A stretch of DNA of 64,000 nucleotides from contig NZ_AUFT01000006.1 of NCBI RefSeq assembly GCF_000426645.1, positions 372,001 through 436,000 of the forward strand. Reading direction: 5' to 3'. Source of the DNA: Nakamurella lactea DSM 19367. GTDB lineage: Bacteria > Actinomycetota > Actinomycetes > Mycobacteriales > Nakamurellaceae. The translations under genes were made by a program, and so were the position numbers. The notes below the pieces were generated by a model, which was not told the origin of the DNA, searched no databases, and saw only the letters and a program-made list of their open reading frames with translations. Positions 25,943 through 36,376 of the stretch are shown piece by piece (within the stretch, counting starts at the first letter, position 1; every line of letters starts with the position of its first letter).

Positions 25943-26771
25943 TCAGCTCCCCGCGCATGCCGAACCTGGCATCGGCCGGTGGACCCCGTACCGCTCGGTG
26001 CTCGCCGCGCGGATCCGGGCGCAACGCAGTTACCGAGCGTCTTTCGCCATCGACACGGTGTCGGCATTCGTCGCCGGGTTGGTCGAACTGGCCGAGGTCT
26101 GGGTGATCTTCCACAACGTGCAGGTACTCGGCGGGCTGGATTTCCGGGCGGTACTGCTGGTGTTCGGCCTGGCCAACATCGGCTTTTCCACCGCCGAGGT
26201 GATGGTCGGCCACGTGGACACCCTGCCGGCGGTGCTGCGGGCCGGCACCCTGGACATCTACTACCTGCGACCGCAGCCACTGCTGGCGCAGGTGGTGACC
26301 TCGGACGTCCAGCTGCGGCGGCTGGCCAGGGTCGGCGTCGGGGTGGCCTGCGCCGCGATCGCCTTGTCGGTCAACCACATCCACTGGTCGCAGGCGACGG
26401 TCGCGATGATCGTGATCTCGTTGGTGTTCGGCACCGTGATCTACAGCTCGCTGTTCGTCACCGCCGGCGGGCTGCAGTTCTTCCTGATCAGCGGGTCGGA
26501 GGCCACCGCCGCGTTCGTCTACGGCGGTTCGACCGCTTCCACCCAGCCGGCCGCGGTGTGGCCGGGGCCGCTGAAGATCATTTTCGGATTTCTGTTCCCG
26601 GTGACGTTCTGCGCGTATCTGCCGGCGCTGGTGATCCTGGACCTGCCCGGGCCGCCGATGCTGCCCAGTTGGCTGGCCTGGTTCCTACCGGTGGCGGCGC
26701 TCTGGGCGGCCGGTGCCGCGCTGGCGACCTGGCGGCTCGGTGTTCGGCACTATCAAGGAGGCGGCGGATGA
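25935..26771 (+). CDS. ABC-2 type transporter permease (second)
   Basis: 278-residue partner permease, paralogous in layout to the first: six hydrophobic segments and a loop VLRAGTLDIYYLRPQPLLAQ that matches the RTGEVAIDFARPLDIQ loop of its neighbour. GTG 25935 overlaps the upstream gene by 8 bp and has GGAGGTG at 25924-25930. Its TGA overlaps the ATG of the ATPase gene (ATGA). The three genes form a tight operon. Confidence 0.85.
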   Translation: MVDQLPAHAEPGIGRWTPYRSVLAARIRAQRSYRASFAIDTVSAFVAGLVELAEVWVIFHNVQVLGGLDFRAVLLVFGLANIGFSTAEVMVGHVDTLPAVLRAGTLDIYYLRPQPLLAQVVTSDVQLRRLARVGVGVACAAIALSVNHIHWSQATVAMIVISLVFGTVIYSSLFVTAGGLQFFLISGSEATAAFVYGGSTASTQPAAVWPGPLKIIFGFLFPVTFCAYLPALVILDLPGPPMLPSWLAWFLPVAALWAAGAALATWRLGVRHYQGGGG

Positions 26772-27763
26772 GCATGCGCGGTTCGGCACCGATCATCGAG
26801 GCGGAAGGTCTGACCCGTCGGTTCCTGGTGCGGCGCAAGGGATCCGTCCGGCGAGACACGGTCACAGCGGTGGCCGACATGACGTTCTCCGTCGCTGCCG
26901 GCGAGTCGGTCGGCTACATCGGGGCGAACGGAGCCGGCAAGTCCACCACCATCAAGATGCTGATCGGCATCCTGGTGCCGAGTTCCGGTTCGGCCCGGAC
27001 CTGCGGGCTGGACCCGCTGCGCCGCCGCAAGGAGCTGGCCAGGCGGGTGGGAGTGGTGTTCGGCCAACGCTCCCAGCTGTGGTGGGATCTTCCGGTCCGG
27101 GAATCGTTCGCCATCCTCGGCGACGTGCACCGGATGCCGAGCGCCGCCGCCGCGGCCCGCACCGACGAGTTGGCGCAGCAGCTGGACATGACCGGCTATT
27201 GGGACACCCCGGTCCGACAGCTGTCACTGGGGCAACGCATGCGCGCAGAGATCGCCGCCGCCCTGCTGCACTCCCCCGAGCTGCTCATCCTGGACGAGCC
27301 GACCATCGGGCTCGATGTGCTCAGCAAGCAGCGGCTGCGGGAATTCCTGATCGCCGAACGCGCCGCCAAGGGCACCACCCTGCTGCTCACCACCCACGAC
27401 ATGGGCGACATCGAGCGGCTCTGCAACCGGGTACTGGTGGTCGATCACGGGACCCTCGCCTATGACGGCAGCCTGCCGGGGCTGGCGGCCACCGTCGGCG
27501 CCGGCCGGGTGCTGGTGATCGATCTGGCCACGCCGACGCCGGACCTGATCGGCATTCCCGGTGTCACCCATCTGGGCAGCGAAGGCGGCGGGCTGCGGCA
27601 GCGACTGGCGCTGGCCGGCGACGGCGACCAGCCCGGCGCCGCCCCCTCGATCCCGGTCGTGCTGGCCGCCGTCTCCGAGCGGGCCGAACTGCGCGACCTG
27701 TCCATCGAGGAGCCGGACATCGAGGACGTGGTGCGGCGGATCTACACCGCCGCCGAGGGCTGA
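26768..27763 (+). CDS. ABC-2 transporter ATP-binding protein
   Basis: 331-residue ATPase. Walker A GANGAGKS lies near residues 53-60, the Q-loop at VFGQRSQLWW, the signature as LSLGQRMRAEIA and Walker B at LLILDEPTIGLD. The LSLGQ (not LSGGQ) signature and the TPTPDLIGIPGV-containing C-terminal regulatory domain are typical of the uncharacterised export ATPases that accompany paired DUF990-like permeases. AAGGAGG precedes the ATG, which overlaps the permease stop by four bases. Three 52-bp tandem repeats and a terminator follow the gene. Confidence 0.9.
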   Translation: MSMRGSAPIIEAEGLTRRFLVRRKGSVRRDTVTAVADMTFSVAAGESVGYIGANGAGKSTTIKMLIGILVPSSGSARTCGLDPLRRRKELARRVGVVFGQRSQLWWDLPVRESFAILGDVHRMPSAAAAARTDELAQQLDMTGYWDTPVRQLSLGQRMRAEIAAALLHSPELLILDEPTIGLDVLSKQRLREFLIAERAAKGTTLLLTTHDMGDIERLCNRVLVVDHGTLAYDGSLPGLAATVGAGRVLVIDLATPTPDLIGIPGVTHLGSEGGGLRQRLALAGDGDQPGAAPSIPVVLAAVSERAELRDLSIEEPDIEDVVRRIYTAAEG

Positions 27764-27786
27764 CGGGCTCGCAACAAGCACGTCGC

Positions 27787-27935
27787 GGGCGGGAACCTAC
27801 CCTCCGAGTCGGCGGCTCCGACCACAACAACGGCCCACGGGCGGGGACCTACCCTCCGAGTCGGCGGCTCCGACCACAACAACGGCCCACGGGCGGGGAC
27901 CAACCCTCCGAGTCGGCGGCTCCGACCACACAACA
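27787..27935. repeat. 52-bp tandem repeat, three copies
   Basis: Units begin at 27787, 27839 and 27891. Copies one and two are nearly identical over 52 bp, with a single change near the start; copy three is truncated at about 45 bp and differs at two bases. The core CCCTCCGAGTCGGCGGCTCC is invariant. It sits between the ABC ATPase stop and the bidirectional terminator, is not coding in either direction with any recognisable product, and has no CRISPR-like spacer structure. Its function is unknown. Confidence 0.9.
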
Positions 27936-27937
27936 CT

Positions 27938-27970
27938 AGGGCCCGCACCCCTGATCGGAGTGCGGGCCCT
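27938..27970. terminator. Bidirectional terminator between the ABC operon and clpC
   Basis: Perfect 11-bp stem AGGGCCCGCAC / GTGCGGGCCCT (27938-27948, 27960-27970) with an 11-nt loop, placed between two convergent genes (stops at 27763 and 28005). Confidence 0.8.
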
Positions 27971-28004
27971 GTCGTGCCGACGTGCTGCGCGGGGCAGCTC
28001 AGGA

Positions 28005-30581
<2,577 letters not shown>

Positions 30582-30856
30582 TGAGCACTCCTTCTCCGGC
30601 GTGCGCGTCGGTGAACAGCGGAACTGCGTTCGACGTCGGTGGGCCGGTGAATGTCGTTCACGGACGCTGTCTGCGCCCGCGAATGTCACCCCCACTGTAG
30701 TGCGGCACCGGTTCTCCGGAGACCGACGACGATGGTCGTGCAGTACATCTGACGACGCCGCGCGCACAGCGACGTCATTCGTCTTCAACGCTTCCTGACC
30801 CGGTCGCGTTCCGCCAGTTCCTCTGGTACGCCGTGGGCGAACAGCTACCGACACCA
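30582..30856 (-). promoter_or_regulatory. clpC promoter/leader region
   Basis: 275 bp upstream of clpC without a gene. A -10-like TACAGT (minus strand, 30694-30699) lies about 110 nt before the start, implying a long leader. A TTCGC-GCGCA segment close to the -10 is loosely like a ClgR site, too weak to claim. Otherwise nothing is seen. Confidence 0.35.
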
Positions 30857-30888
30857 CAGCCCCGTACCGGACGAACCGGACGGGGCTG
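30857..30888 (-). terminator. lsr2 terminator
   Basis: Stem CAGCCCCGT(a)CCGG / CCGGACGGGGCTG with one bulged base and loop ACGAA, 34 nt after the lsr2 stop. Confidence 0.75.
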
Positions 30889-30921
30889 GGTGGCTGACGA
30901 ACTGCCGTGCTGACGAACCGA

Positions 30922-31272
30922 TCAGTGAGCGTCCTCGAACGCCTCGACGATGCCGGCGGCGATCCGACCACGGTCGGACACCTCGTATCCCTGCTTGCGG
31001 GCCCACTCGCGGATCGCCTGCAGCTGCTCGCGACTGTTGCGAACCTGGGCGGCGCGTGCGCCGCGCCGTCCACTGCTGCGACGGGCCGACGAGCCGGCGC
31101 CGACGTGCCGGGCATGGGCCACGTAATTGGCGAGTGCGTCGCGCAACTTCTTGGCGTTCTTCTCGGTCAGGTCGATCTCATAGGACGCGCCGTCGAGGGC
31201 GAATTCCACGGTTTCCGCCGCATCTGAACCGTCGATGTCATCGACGAGTGTGACGGTGGTCTGAGTTGCCAC
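30922..31272 (-). CDS. lsr2: Nucleoid-associated protein Lsr2
   Basis: 116-residue H-NS-like protein that bridges DNA and silences AT-rich genes. The N-terminal dimerisation domain (residues 1-60, TVTLVDDIDGSDAAETVEFALDG) is linked by an Arg/Ser-rich linker to the C-terminal DNA-binding domain with AIREWARKQGYEVSDRGRI, whose RGR loop inserts into the minor groove. GTG start with GGAGG six bases upstream. Its 5' leader of about 70 nt contains two perfect hairpins. Lsr2 genes are often autoregulated. Confidence 0.97.
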   Translation of the reverse strand: MATQTTVTLVDDIDGSDAAETVEFALDGASYEIDLTEKNAKKLRDALANYVAHARHVGAGSSARRSSGRRGARAAQVRNSREQLQAIREWARKQGYEVSDRGRIAAGIVEAFEDAH

Positions 31273-31287
31273 GTTGGGCCTCCATGT

Positions 31288-31303
31288 CTCAGCGGTGGCT
31301 GAG
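31288..31303 (-). promoter_or_regulatory. Hairpin next to the lsr2 ribosome-binding site
   Basis: CTCAGC-GGTG-GCTGAG, a perfect 6-bp stem ending 4 nt before the GGAGG of lsr2. It may modulate ribosome access; inference only. Confidence 0.4.
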
Positions 31304-31321
31304 GTAGTTCGGGCAGTTCTC

Positions 31322-31353
31322 GCGAATCACCATGATTCGCAGCACACACTGTA
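31322..31353 (-). promoter_or_regulatory. lsr2 promoter with 5'-terminal hairpin
   Basis: -10-like TACAGT on the minus strand (31348-31353), with a CGACAC/GACACC -35 candidate 17-18 nt upstream. The expected transcript would start near 31341, directly at the perfect hairpin GCGAATC-5 nt-GATTCGC (31322-31340), a possible stabilising 5' end. Confidence 0.45.
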
Positions 31354-31680
31354 GAACATGAATTGCCCAGGTGTCGCCAATTCGGCCGATTTCGCGAACC
31401 GGGCCGGTCGGATTCCTCCGTCGTGGCATTCACAGCTCTGCCCGGTGACCGCCGTCCGTGATGCCTCATATTCATCTGTCCGGTGGCATCGGGTGCCGTA
31501 AGCAACGGGATGGTCGCAGTGGTAACAACAGGAATGCCCGAGCTCGCGGAATCCGCCGAACCGACCTGGCAATCCCCGCAAACTATCCGATCCCGCGGCC
31601 TGTTGAGTTCGGTATACATAAGCCGGGATGCGATGAAATGCAATGCATCTCACAGATGAGGTGACGCCGGTAGGGGCACG
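31354..31680. other. Gene-free stretch upstream of lsr2
   Basis: About 330 bp of lower GC than the surroundings. Open frames cross it, but they show mixed codon use and no family features. No tRNA, riboswitch or insertion-sequence end was recognised. It may hold lsr2 regulatory sites. Confidence 0.4.
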
Positions 31681-31699
31681 GAACCTGCCCGAGGTTCCC
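31681..31699 (-). terminator. Terminator after the NlpC/P60 gene
   Basis: Perfect 7-bp hairpin GGAACCT-GCCCG-AGGTTCC, 8 nt after the stop codon in the direction of transcription. Confidence 0.55.
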
Positions 31700-31707
31700 G
31701 GCGAACA

Positions 31708-34491
31708 TCAGCGCCAGTAGCGGTGAACTACCGGATCGATGTTGTGGGTGTAGACGGTCCGGACCTGAACCTGCTTGCCGACCGACGGCGCCTGCAGCAT
31801 GTACGGGACGCCATTGATCCAACCCAGGAAAATGGAGACGTGACCGGGGTAACCGATGATGTCCCCGGGCTGCGCCCGATCCCACGGGATTCGCTGGCCG
31901 CCGGACCGCTGGCTACCCGAATCGGTGCCGGTGGAGAAGCCGGCCTGATTGAGCACGAACGCCGTCAGCCCCGAGCAGTCGAATCCAACGATGCCCTGGC
32001 AGGAATTCGACGAACCGCCCGCCCGTGAACAACCCTGATCTGGTCCACCGCCATTGGTACCGCCGCCCCAGACGTACGGCAGACCGACCGATGCCAGACC
32101 GGCCGCGATACCGCGGGCGACGGCGGAGTTCGGAGCGACTATCCGCTGCCCGGCGGCGCCGGCGGCCACGTTCGGACCGCTCGGCAGGGTGACAACGGTG
32201 CCGCTCACGGTCGTCGCTGCGGCCACGCCCGCCCCGGTGCCGCCGAAGTACTTGCCGAACAGCACGAAGAAGTTGCGGTTGCCGTACGAAGAGCACCGGT
32301 CACCGGCCGCCGGATAGCTCGCCAGCGATGCGGCGTTCGGCTGGTACGGCGTGTAGTTGTACAGCGACGCGGTGGCCGCGTTCCGGATGTACACCGGGGC
32401 GGAGCCGCAGCCGGATTCCTTGACGTTCCACATCACGTCGGCGACCTGGCCGGCGCGGTAGTGGTACTTCCCGGGATCAAACTTGTAGCGCGACCACTGC
32501 TGGGCCATCCCGTACAGCTGGTTCACGAACCCGGCGTGGGCCGGATCGCAGTTCGCCGATCCGCCGGGACCGGTGTCCGGGCAGTACCAGCCCCAGGCGG
32601 CGTTCCAGCTGGCCTGGGTTGCATCGGACCTGGTGAGCAGTCCGGCCTCCTTCTGGAGGGTCACGAGCATCACCTGCGGGTTGATGCCGCAGGCCGCTGA
32701 GATGCCCGCGATCGCCGTCGCGGCGCTCTGCCGCCCGCCCGGGTAGGCATCGCAGTACCGGTTCTTCGGCATCGACGGCACGTCGACGGTCAGATTACGA
32801 GCACACCAGGCGCCCTGGCAGCTCGCTCCGACGTTGTTCAGGAAGGCGGCGATCTGGGCCGCCGTCATCGAATCGGTGTCGTAGAAGACCTCGTCGGAGA
32901 TGATGCTGCCCGGGTCGAACTGGCTCGGCGAACCGCCGGTCGGCAGGCAGTTGCCGACCGTTGCCGCAGGCGTGCCGGCCGGCACCGCGGTGCTGTTCGG
33001 ATCGACCGGGTCAGGGGTCTCTGTCGGGTTCGCCGGGAAGCTCGGCGGTGCCTCGTGCGGATCCGGGTTCGCCGGTGAGTCGCTCGGCGGCGACTCACTG
33101 GATGCCGACTTCGTCGGTGAAGACGCACTCGCCGAGGGCCTGGTTGTCGACGGCTTGCTCGTCGAAGGCTCAGTCGTCGACGGCTCAGTTGTCGACGGCT
33201 TGGTCGTCGGAACCGTCGTTGTCGAAGGCTTGGTCGTCGAGGTGCTCGACTTCGAGGTGCTGGGCTTCGACGTGCTGGGCTTCGACGTGGGGTCTTTCGA
33301 CGACGTCGGCTTCGAGGTGCTGGTGGTCGAGGTACTCGGCGGTGGAGTCGTCGTTGAGGTCGTCGCGGAGGTCGTCGTAGTGGTTTCCGCGGGCGTGGAT
33401 TCCGTCGGGGTGGTTTCGGTCGTCCCCGTCGGCGTGCTCGTCGTCGTGGGGTCTGTCGACGAACTCGTCGTTGTCGGAACGGACTCCGTGGCGCTGTCGG
33501 CCGGAGTGGCCGAATCGGTCGGGGCCTTATCCGAATCAACTGTGTCCGAATTGACCGTGTCCGCACCAGCGGTATCCGAGCCGGGCGCGTCCGAGCCGAC
33601 GGGCACGATCGCCTGCTGGCCGCGCAGGCGATAGCCGGGCTGGGACGCTCCGGCGGCCGCGGGCGGGGAGCCGCTGTCGGCGGCCGGGGCGGCCACCTCC
33701 GGCGGTGGTGTCACGGTGGTCGCCGGCGACATGATCAGGCCGCCGAGGACGCTGCCGAGCAGGACGGTGAGGGTCTGCTCGACGAAGCCGGTGGCGATCG
33801 CAGCGGGGCTGACGGACCGCTCGGTGGCGGCGGTGACCAGCCGCATGGTCAGCGTCGCGATCCGGGAGGCGGAGGCGGTGCTGTCGTCGGTGACAACGCC
33901 GGCCAGCTGGGTGGAGAGCGCGGCATATTTGGTGACCCCGGCCTTGGCCGACGGCCCGACGACCAGTGCCGCGAGTTCCGCGTCGGAGCGCGGATCGTCT
34001 TGATAGCCAGGAACCTGGACGGTCAGCCGTTCGAAGAATGCCCTGGTTGCCGCTACCGGATCCGACCGGTCGGCCAGCACCGGAGCGGCGGCGGCGACCG
34101 CGCTCAGCGGCTGGGCGAACAGCCCGACCGTCGCGCCGTTGCGGTACTGGGGATCGAGTCCGGAGGCGTTCATTGCGGCAGCCACCGCGATCCGCACGGA
34201 TCGATCGGTGAGATGCCGGGCGGCCGACACGTCGGCGATGGTCTGGGCCGTGGCGATCTGGGCCGCCGTCAGCCGCACGCCGCCGAATACGAACGGGTCG
34301 GTCGCTGCGTAGTGGGAGTTCGCCGTCCAGCACTGGGTGAGTGAGCCGGTGGCCGGCGCCGGCAACGGTGCCGCCTCGACGGCCGGCGCGGCGAGCACAC
34401 CGACGACGACGGCCAGGGTTCCGGCAGCGGCCATCGCCTTGTGCCGCCAGTCCGACCGGGCCGAGTGTCCGGTGGTCCTTCGCAACCGCAT
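31708..34491 (-). CDS. Secreted NlpC/P60 peptidoglycan hydrolase, multidomain
   Basis: About 927-residue exported cell-wall enzyme. Order: signal peptide (hydrophobic stretch GTLAVVVGVLAAPAVEA), an Ala-rich helical domain to about residue 270, a 200-residue Ser/Thr/Pro/Lys linker, a cysteine-containing domain of about 200 residues (SDEVFYDTDSMTAAQI ... FFVLFGKYFGG) shared with other actinobacterial surface proteins, and a C-terminal NlpC/P60 domain with catalytic Cys840 in FDCSGL and His in GHVSIF. It should cut D-Glu-DAP bonds in stem peptides. The start is uncertain: a GTG at 34554 is in frame; ATG 34491 was chosen for the compact signal peptide. Confidence 0.85.
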   Translation of the reverse strand: MRLRRTTGHSARSDWRHKAMAAAGTLAVVVGVLAAPAVEAAPLPAPATGSLTQCWTANSHYAATDPFVFGGVRLTAAQIATAQTIADVSAARHLTDRSVRIAVAAAMNASGLDPQYRNGATVGLFAQPLSAVAAAAPVLADRSDPVAATRAFFERLTVQVPGYQDDPRSDAELAALVVGPSAKAGVTKYAALSTQLAGVVTDDSTASASRIATLTMRLVTAATERSVSPAAIATGFVEQTLTVLLGSVLGGLIMSPATTVTPPPEVAAPAADSGSPPAAAGASQPGYRLRGQQAIVPVGSDAPGSDTAGADTVNSDTVDSDKAPTDSATPADSATESVPTTTSSSTDPTTTSTPTGTTETTPTESTPAETTTTTSATTSTTTPPPSTSTTSTSKPTSSKDPTSKPSTSKPSTSKSSTSTTKPSTTTVPTTKPSTTEPSTTEPSTSKPSTTRPSASASSPTKSASSESPPSDSPANPDPHEAPPSFPANPTETPDPVDPNSTAVPAGTPAATVGNCLPTGGSPSQFDPGSIISDEVFYDTDSMTAAQIAAFLNNVGASCQGAWCARNLTVDVPSMPKNRYCDAYPGGRQSAATAIAGISAACGINPQVMLVTLQKEAGLLTRSDATQASWNAAWGWYCPDTGPGGSANCDPAHAGFVNQLYGMAQQWSRYKFDPGKYHYRAGQVADVMWNVKESGCGSAPVYIRNAATASLYNYTPYQPNAASLASYPAAGDRCSSYGNRNFFVLFGKYFGGTGAGVAAATTVSGTVVTLPSGPNVAAGAAGQRIVAPNSAVARGIAAGLASVGLPYVWGGGTNGGGPDQGCSRAGGSSNSCQGIVGFDCSGLTAFVLNQAGFSTGTDSGSQRSGGQRIPWDRAQPGDIIGYPGHVSIFLGWINGVPYMLQAPSVGKQVQVRTVYTHNIDPVVHRYWR

Positions 34492-34673
34492 TTTTGTGGC
34501 AACCCGTCCGTTCGAGGTCCGCTGTTCCGGGTCCTTCGCACTATTCAACCGCACTAGGCCGATGAGCGCGCGGGCATCACCCAGATGATGATCTCCATCG
34601 CCCGATGGATACCGAGCGACCCCCTCGATCCGGTGAGTCGCCCCGACCGCCCGGCGGAGGGGACACTGGTCGG

Positions 34674-35489
34674 GTGACCAAGCCTTCGCTGCACCTGCAC
34701 GAGCACCGCCCCGGCACGCCGCTGCCCGCCGAGCTCAAGGCCCAACTGGCCGGCTCGTTCGGCGGCGCGGCCGCCGGGTACCACCGGTTCCGGCCCGGCT
34801 ATCCGGAGCCGGCCGTCCGGGCGGCGATCGGAACCGACCCGGGACACGTACTCGATCTGGGTGCCGGCACCGGCAAGCTGGCCGCTGCGGTGCAGGGACT
34901 GCCGGACGCCGGAGTCGTCGAACTGACCGCGGTGGAGCCGGACCCGCAAATGGTCGATCAGCTCCGGGCAGCGCTGCCCGGCATCCACGCGTTGACCGGC
35001 AGCGCCGAACAGATCCCGCTGCCGGACGGTTCGACCGACGTGATCGTTGTCGGCCAGGCCATGCACTGGTTCGATCTCGACCGGGCACTGCCGGAGGCCG
35101 CCCGGGTGCTGCGCGCCGGCGGCCGGCTGGCCGCCCTGTGGAACGTCCACGACCCGGCGCATCCGTTCACCGCCGCCTTCGAAGCAGAGCTGGACCGGCA
35201 CGTCCGGCCGCAGGGTGGTGCCACCGGACGGTCGACGCCGGCCCCGCCGGAGCCGCCGTTCTCCGGGCGGGCCGAATTCACCGACCCCGCCCTGCAGCGG
35301 TTCCGCTGGACCAGGCCGATCGACGCCGCCGGGCTGAACGGGTTGGTGGACACCCTGTCGTATGTGATCACCGCCGCTGACGATCGCCGGGCCGCACTGC
35401 ACAGCGGTCTCGACGCGCTGGTCGCCGGCTGGACCGGGCCGGTCGAGCTCGCCGAGACCTGCGAGGTGTGGGTGGCGACCCGCAGATGA
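34674..35489 (+). CDS. Class I SAM-dependent methyltransferase
   Basis: 271-residue methyltransferase of the UbiE/COQ5-like class. Motif I VLDLGAGTGKL (SAM-binding) is near residue 62, motif II acidic residue in AVEPDPQM, motif III around PDGSTDVIVVGQAMHWFD, and AARVLRAGGRLAALWN after it. The GQAMHWFD context is common in trans-aconitate or lipid methyltransferase relatives; the substrate is unknown. GTG 34674 was chosen; an upstream ATG at 34605 gives an extra Pro-rich leader. Its TGA overlaps the next ATG by four bases, so the two products are probably made together. Confidence 0.8.
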   Translation: MTKPSLHLHEHRPGTPLPAELKAQLAGSFGGAAAGYHRFRPGYPEPAVRAAIGTDPGHVLDLGAGTGKLAAAVQGLPDAGVVELTAVEPDPQMVDQLRAALPGIHALTGSAEQIPLPDGSTDVIVVGQAMHWFDLDRALPEAARVLRAGGRLAALWNVHDPAHPFTAAFEAELDRHVRPQGGATGRSTPAPPEPPFSGRAEFTDPALQRFRWTRPIDAAGLNGLVDTLSYVITAADDRRAALHSGLDALVAGWTGPVELAETCEVWVATRR

Positions 35490-36367
35490 GCTCAGCGGTC
35501 GTCACCGAAGTTCTCGACGAGCCGACCTGGCGGTCGGCAGCGGCAACGCACGCGCACGTGGCTGACGGGCTGACGGCCGCGCGGCGGCGGCGGGCCGGCG
35601 TCGGTGACCACCACCCGGTCGACGACTTCCTGTTCACCTACTACACCCTGCGCCCCGGCCAGCTACGGACCTGGTATCCGGGCATCGGAGTCGGCCTGGC
35701 CGGCGCGGCGGAACGCAAGAACTGGCGCTTCCACCGGTTCACCGACGGGGTGGCGACCGTCGACGCGCCGGCCCTGCTGGCCGCCAGGGGTGAGGCGATC
35801 CGTTTCACCGAACGGCTTCTCGGTGCCACCGCCGGCCGGGCCGGGCAGTTCGGCTGCTTCGGTCTGCACGAGTGGGCGATGGTCTACCGACGCTCCGCCG
35901 AACAGGTGCGGCACGCGGACTGGCCGCTGCGGCTGGGTTCGGCGGGCACCGACGCCGTGGTGCAGCAGGCGCAGATCCGCTGTACCCACTACGACGCGTT
36001 CCGCTTCTTCACCGAACCGGCCCGGCCACGTAACCAGTTACAGCCGACCCTGGAGTCCAGGGCCGACCTGGAGCAGCCCGGTTGCCTGCACGTCGGAATG
36101 GACCTCTACAAGTGGGCATACAAGCTGATCCCAGCGGTACCCAGCGAGCTGCTGCTGGACTGTTTCCGGCTGGCGCGGCGGATCAGGGAGGTCGACATGC
36201 GGGCCTCGCCGTACGACCTGTCGGCTCTCGGGTATCGGCCGATCGAGATCGAAACACCGGCAGGCAAGGCGGAATACGTTGCCCTGCAACGGGAATTCGC
36301 CGAACTGGGCGCACCGTTGCGGGAGCGGCTGCGCGCCGTGGCCGGTCAGGTCCTGACCGCCGGCTGA
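35486..36367 (+). CDS. Conserved actinobacterial protein, often labelled 3-methyladenine DNA glycosylase
   Basis: 293-residue soluble protein. The segment [24 protein letters not shown] near residues 39-60, and [23 protein letters not shown] and [10 protein letters not shown] further on, are recognisable from a widespread actinobacterial family that databases tend to call 3-methyladenine DNA glycosylase. No helix-hairpin-helix or AlkA/Tag motif is visible here, so that label is doubtful. The many conserved His, Tyr, Trp and Cys residues suggest an enzyme. It starts inside the stop of the methyltransferase (ATGA), suggesting a joint pathway. Confidence 0.7.
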   Translation: MSSAVVTEVLDEPTWRSAAATHAHVADGLTAARRRRAGVGDHHPVDDFLFTYYTLRPGQLRTWYPGIGVGLAGAAERKNWRFHRFTDGVATVDAPALLAARGEAIRFTERLLGATAGRAGQFGCFGLHEWAMVYRRSAEQVRHADWPLRLGSAGTDAVVQQAQIRCTHYDAFRFFTEPARPRNQLQPTLESRADLEQPGCLHVGMDLYKWAYKLIPAVPSELLLDCFRLARRIREVDMRASPYDLSALGYRPIEIETPAGKAEYVALQREFAELGAPLRERLRAVAGQVLTAG

Positions 36368-36376
36368 CCGGTCAGG

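Noticed and set aside
27787-27935. CRISPR-like array
   Set aside because: The spacing is constant because whole units are tandem; there are no variable spacers and no cas genes nearby.
31167-31643. Minus-strand open frame overlapping and upstream of lsr2
   Set aside because: It overlaps lsr2 in another frame, has mixed codon use and contains the promoter and hairpins of lsr2.
32900-33634. Plus-strand Val/Asp/Gly-rich frame opposite the NlpC linker
   Set aside because: Antisense of the Ser/Thr/Pro linker repeat; low-complexity shadow.
34492-34673. c-di-AMP (ydaO) riboswitch before the NlpC/P60 gene
   Set aside because: Considered because disA is near and such riboswitches precede wall hydrolases in actinobacteria, but the conserved ydaO core strings could not be found.
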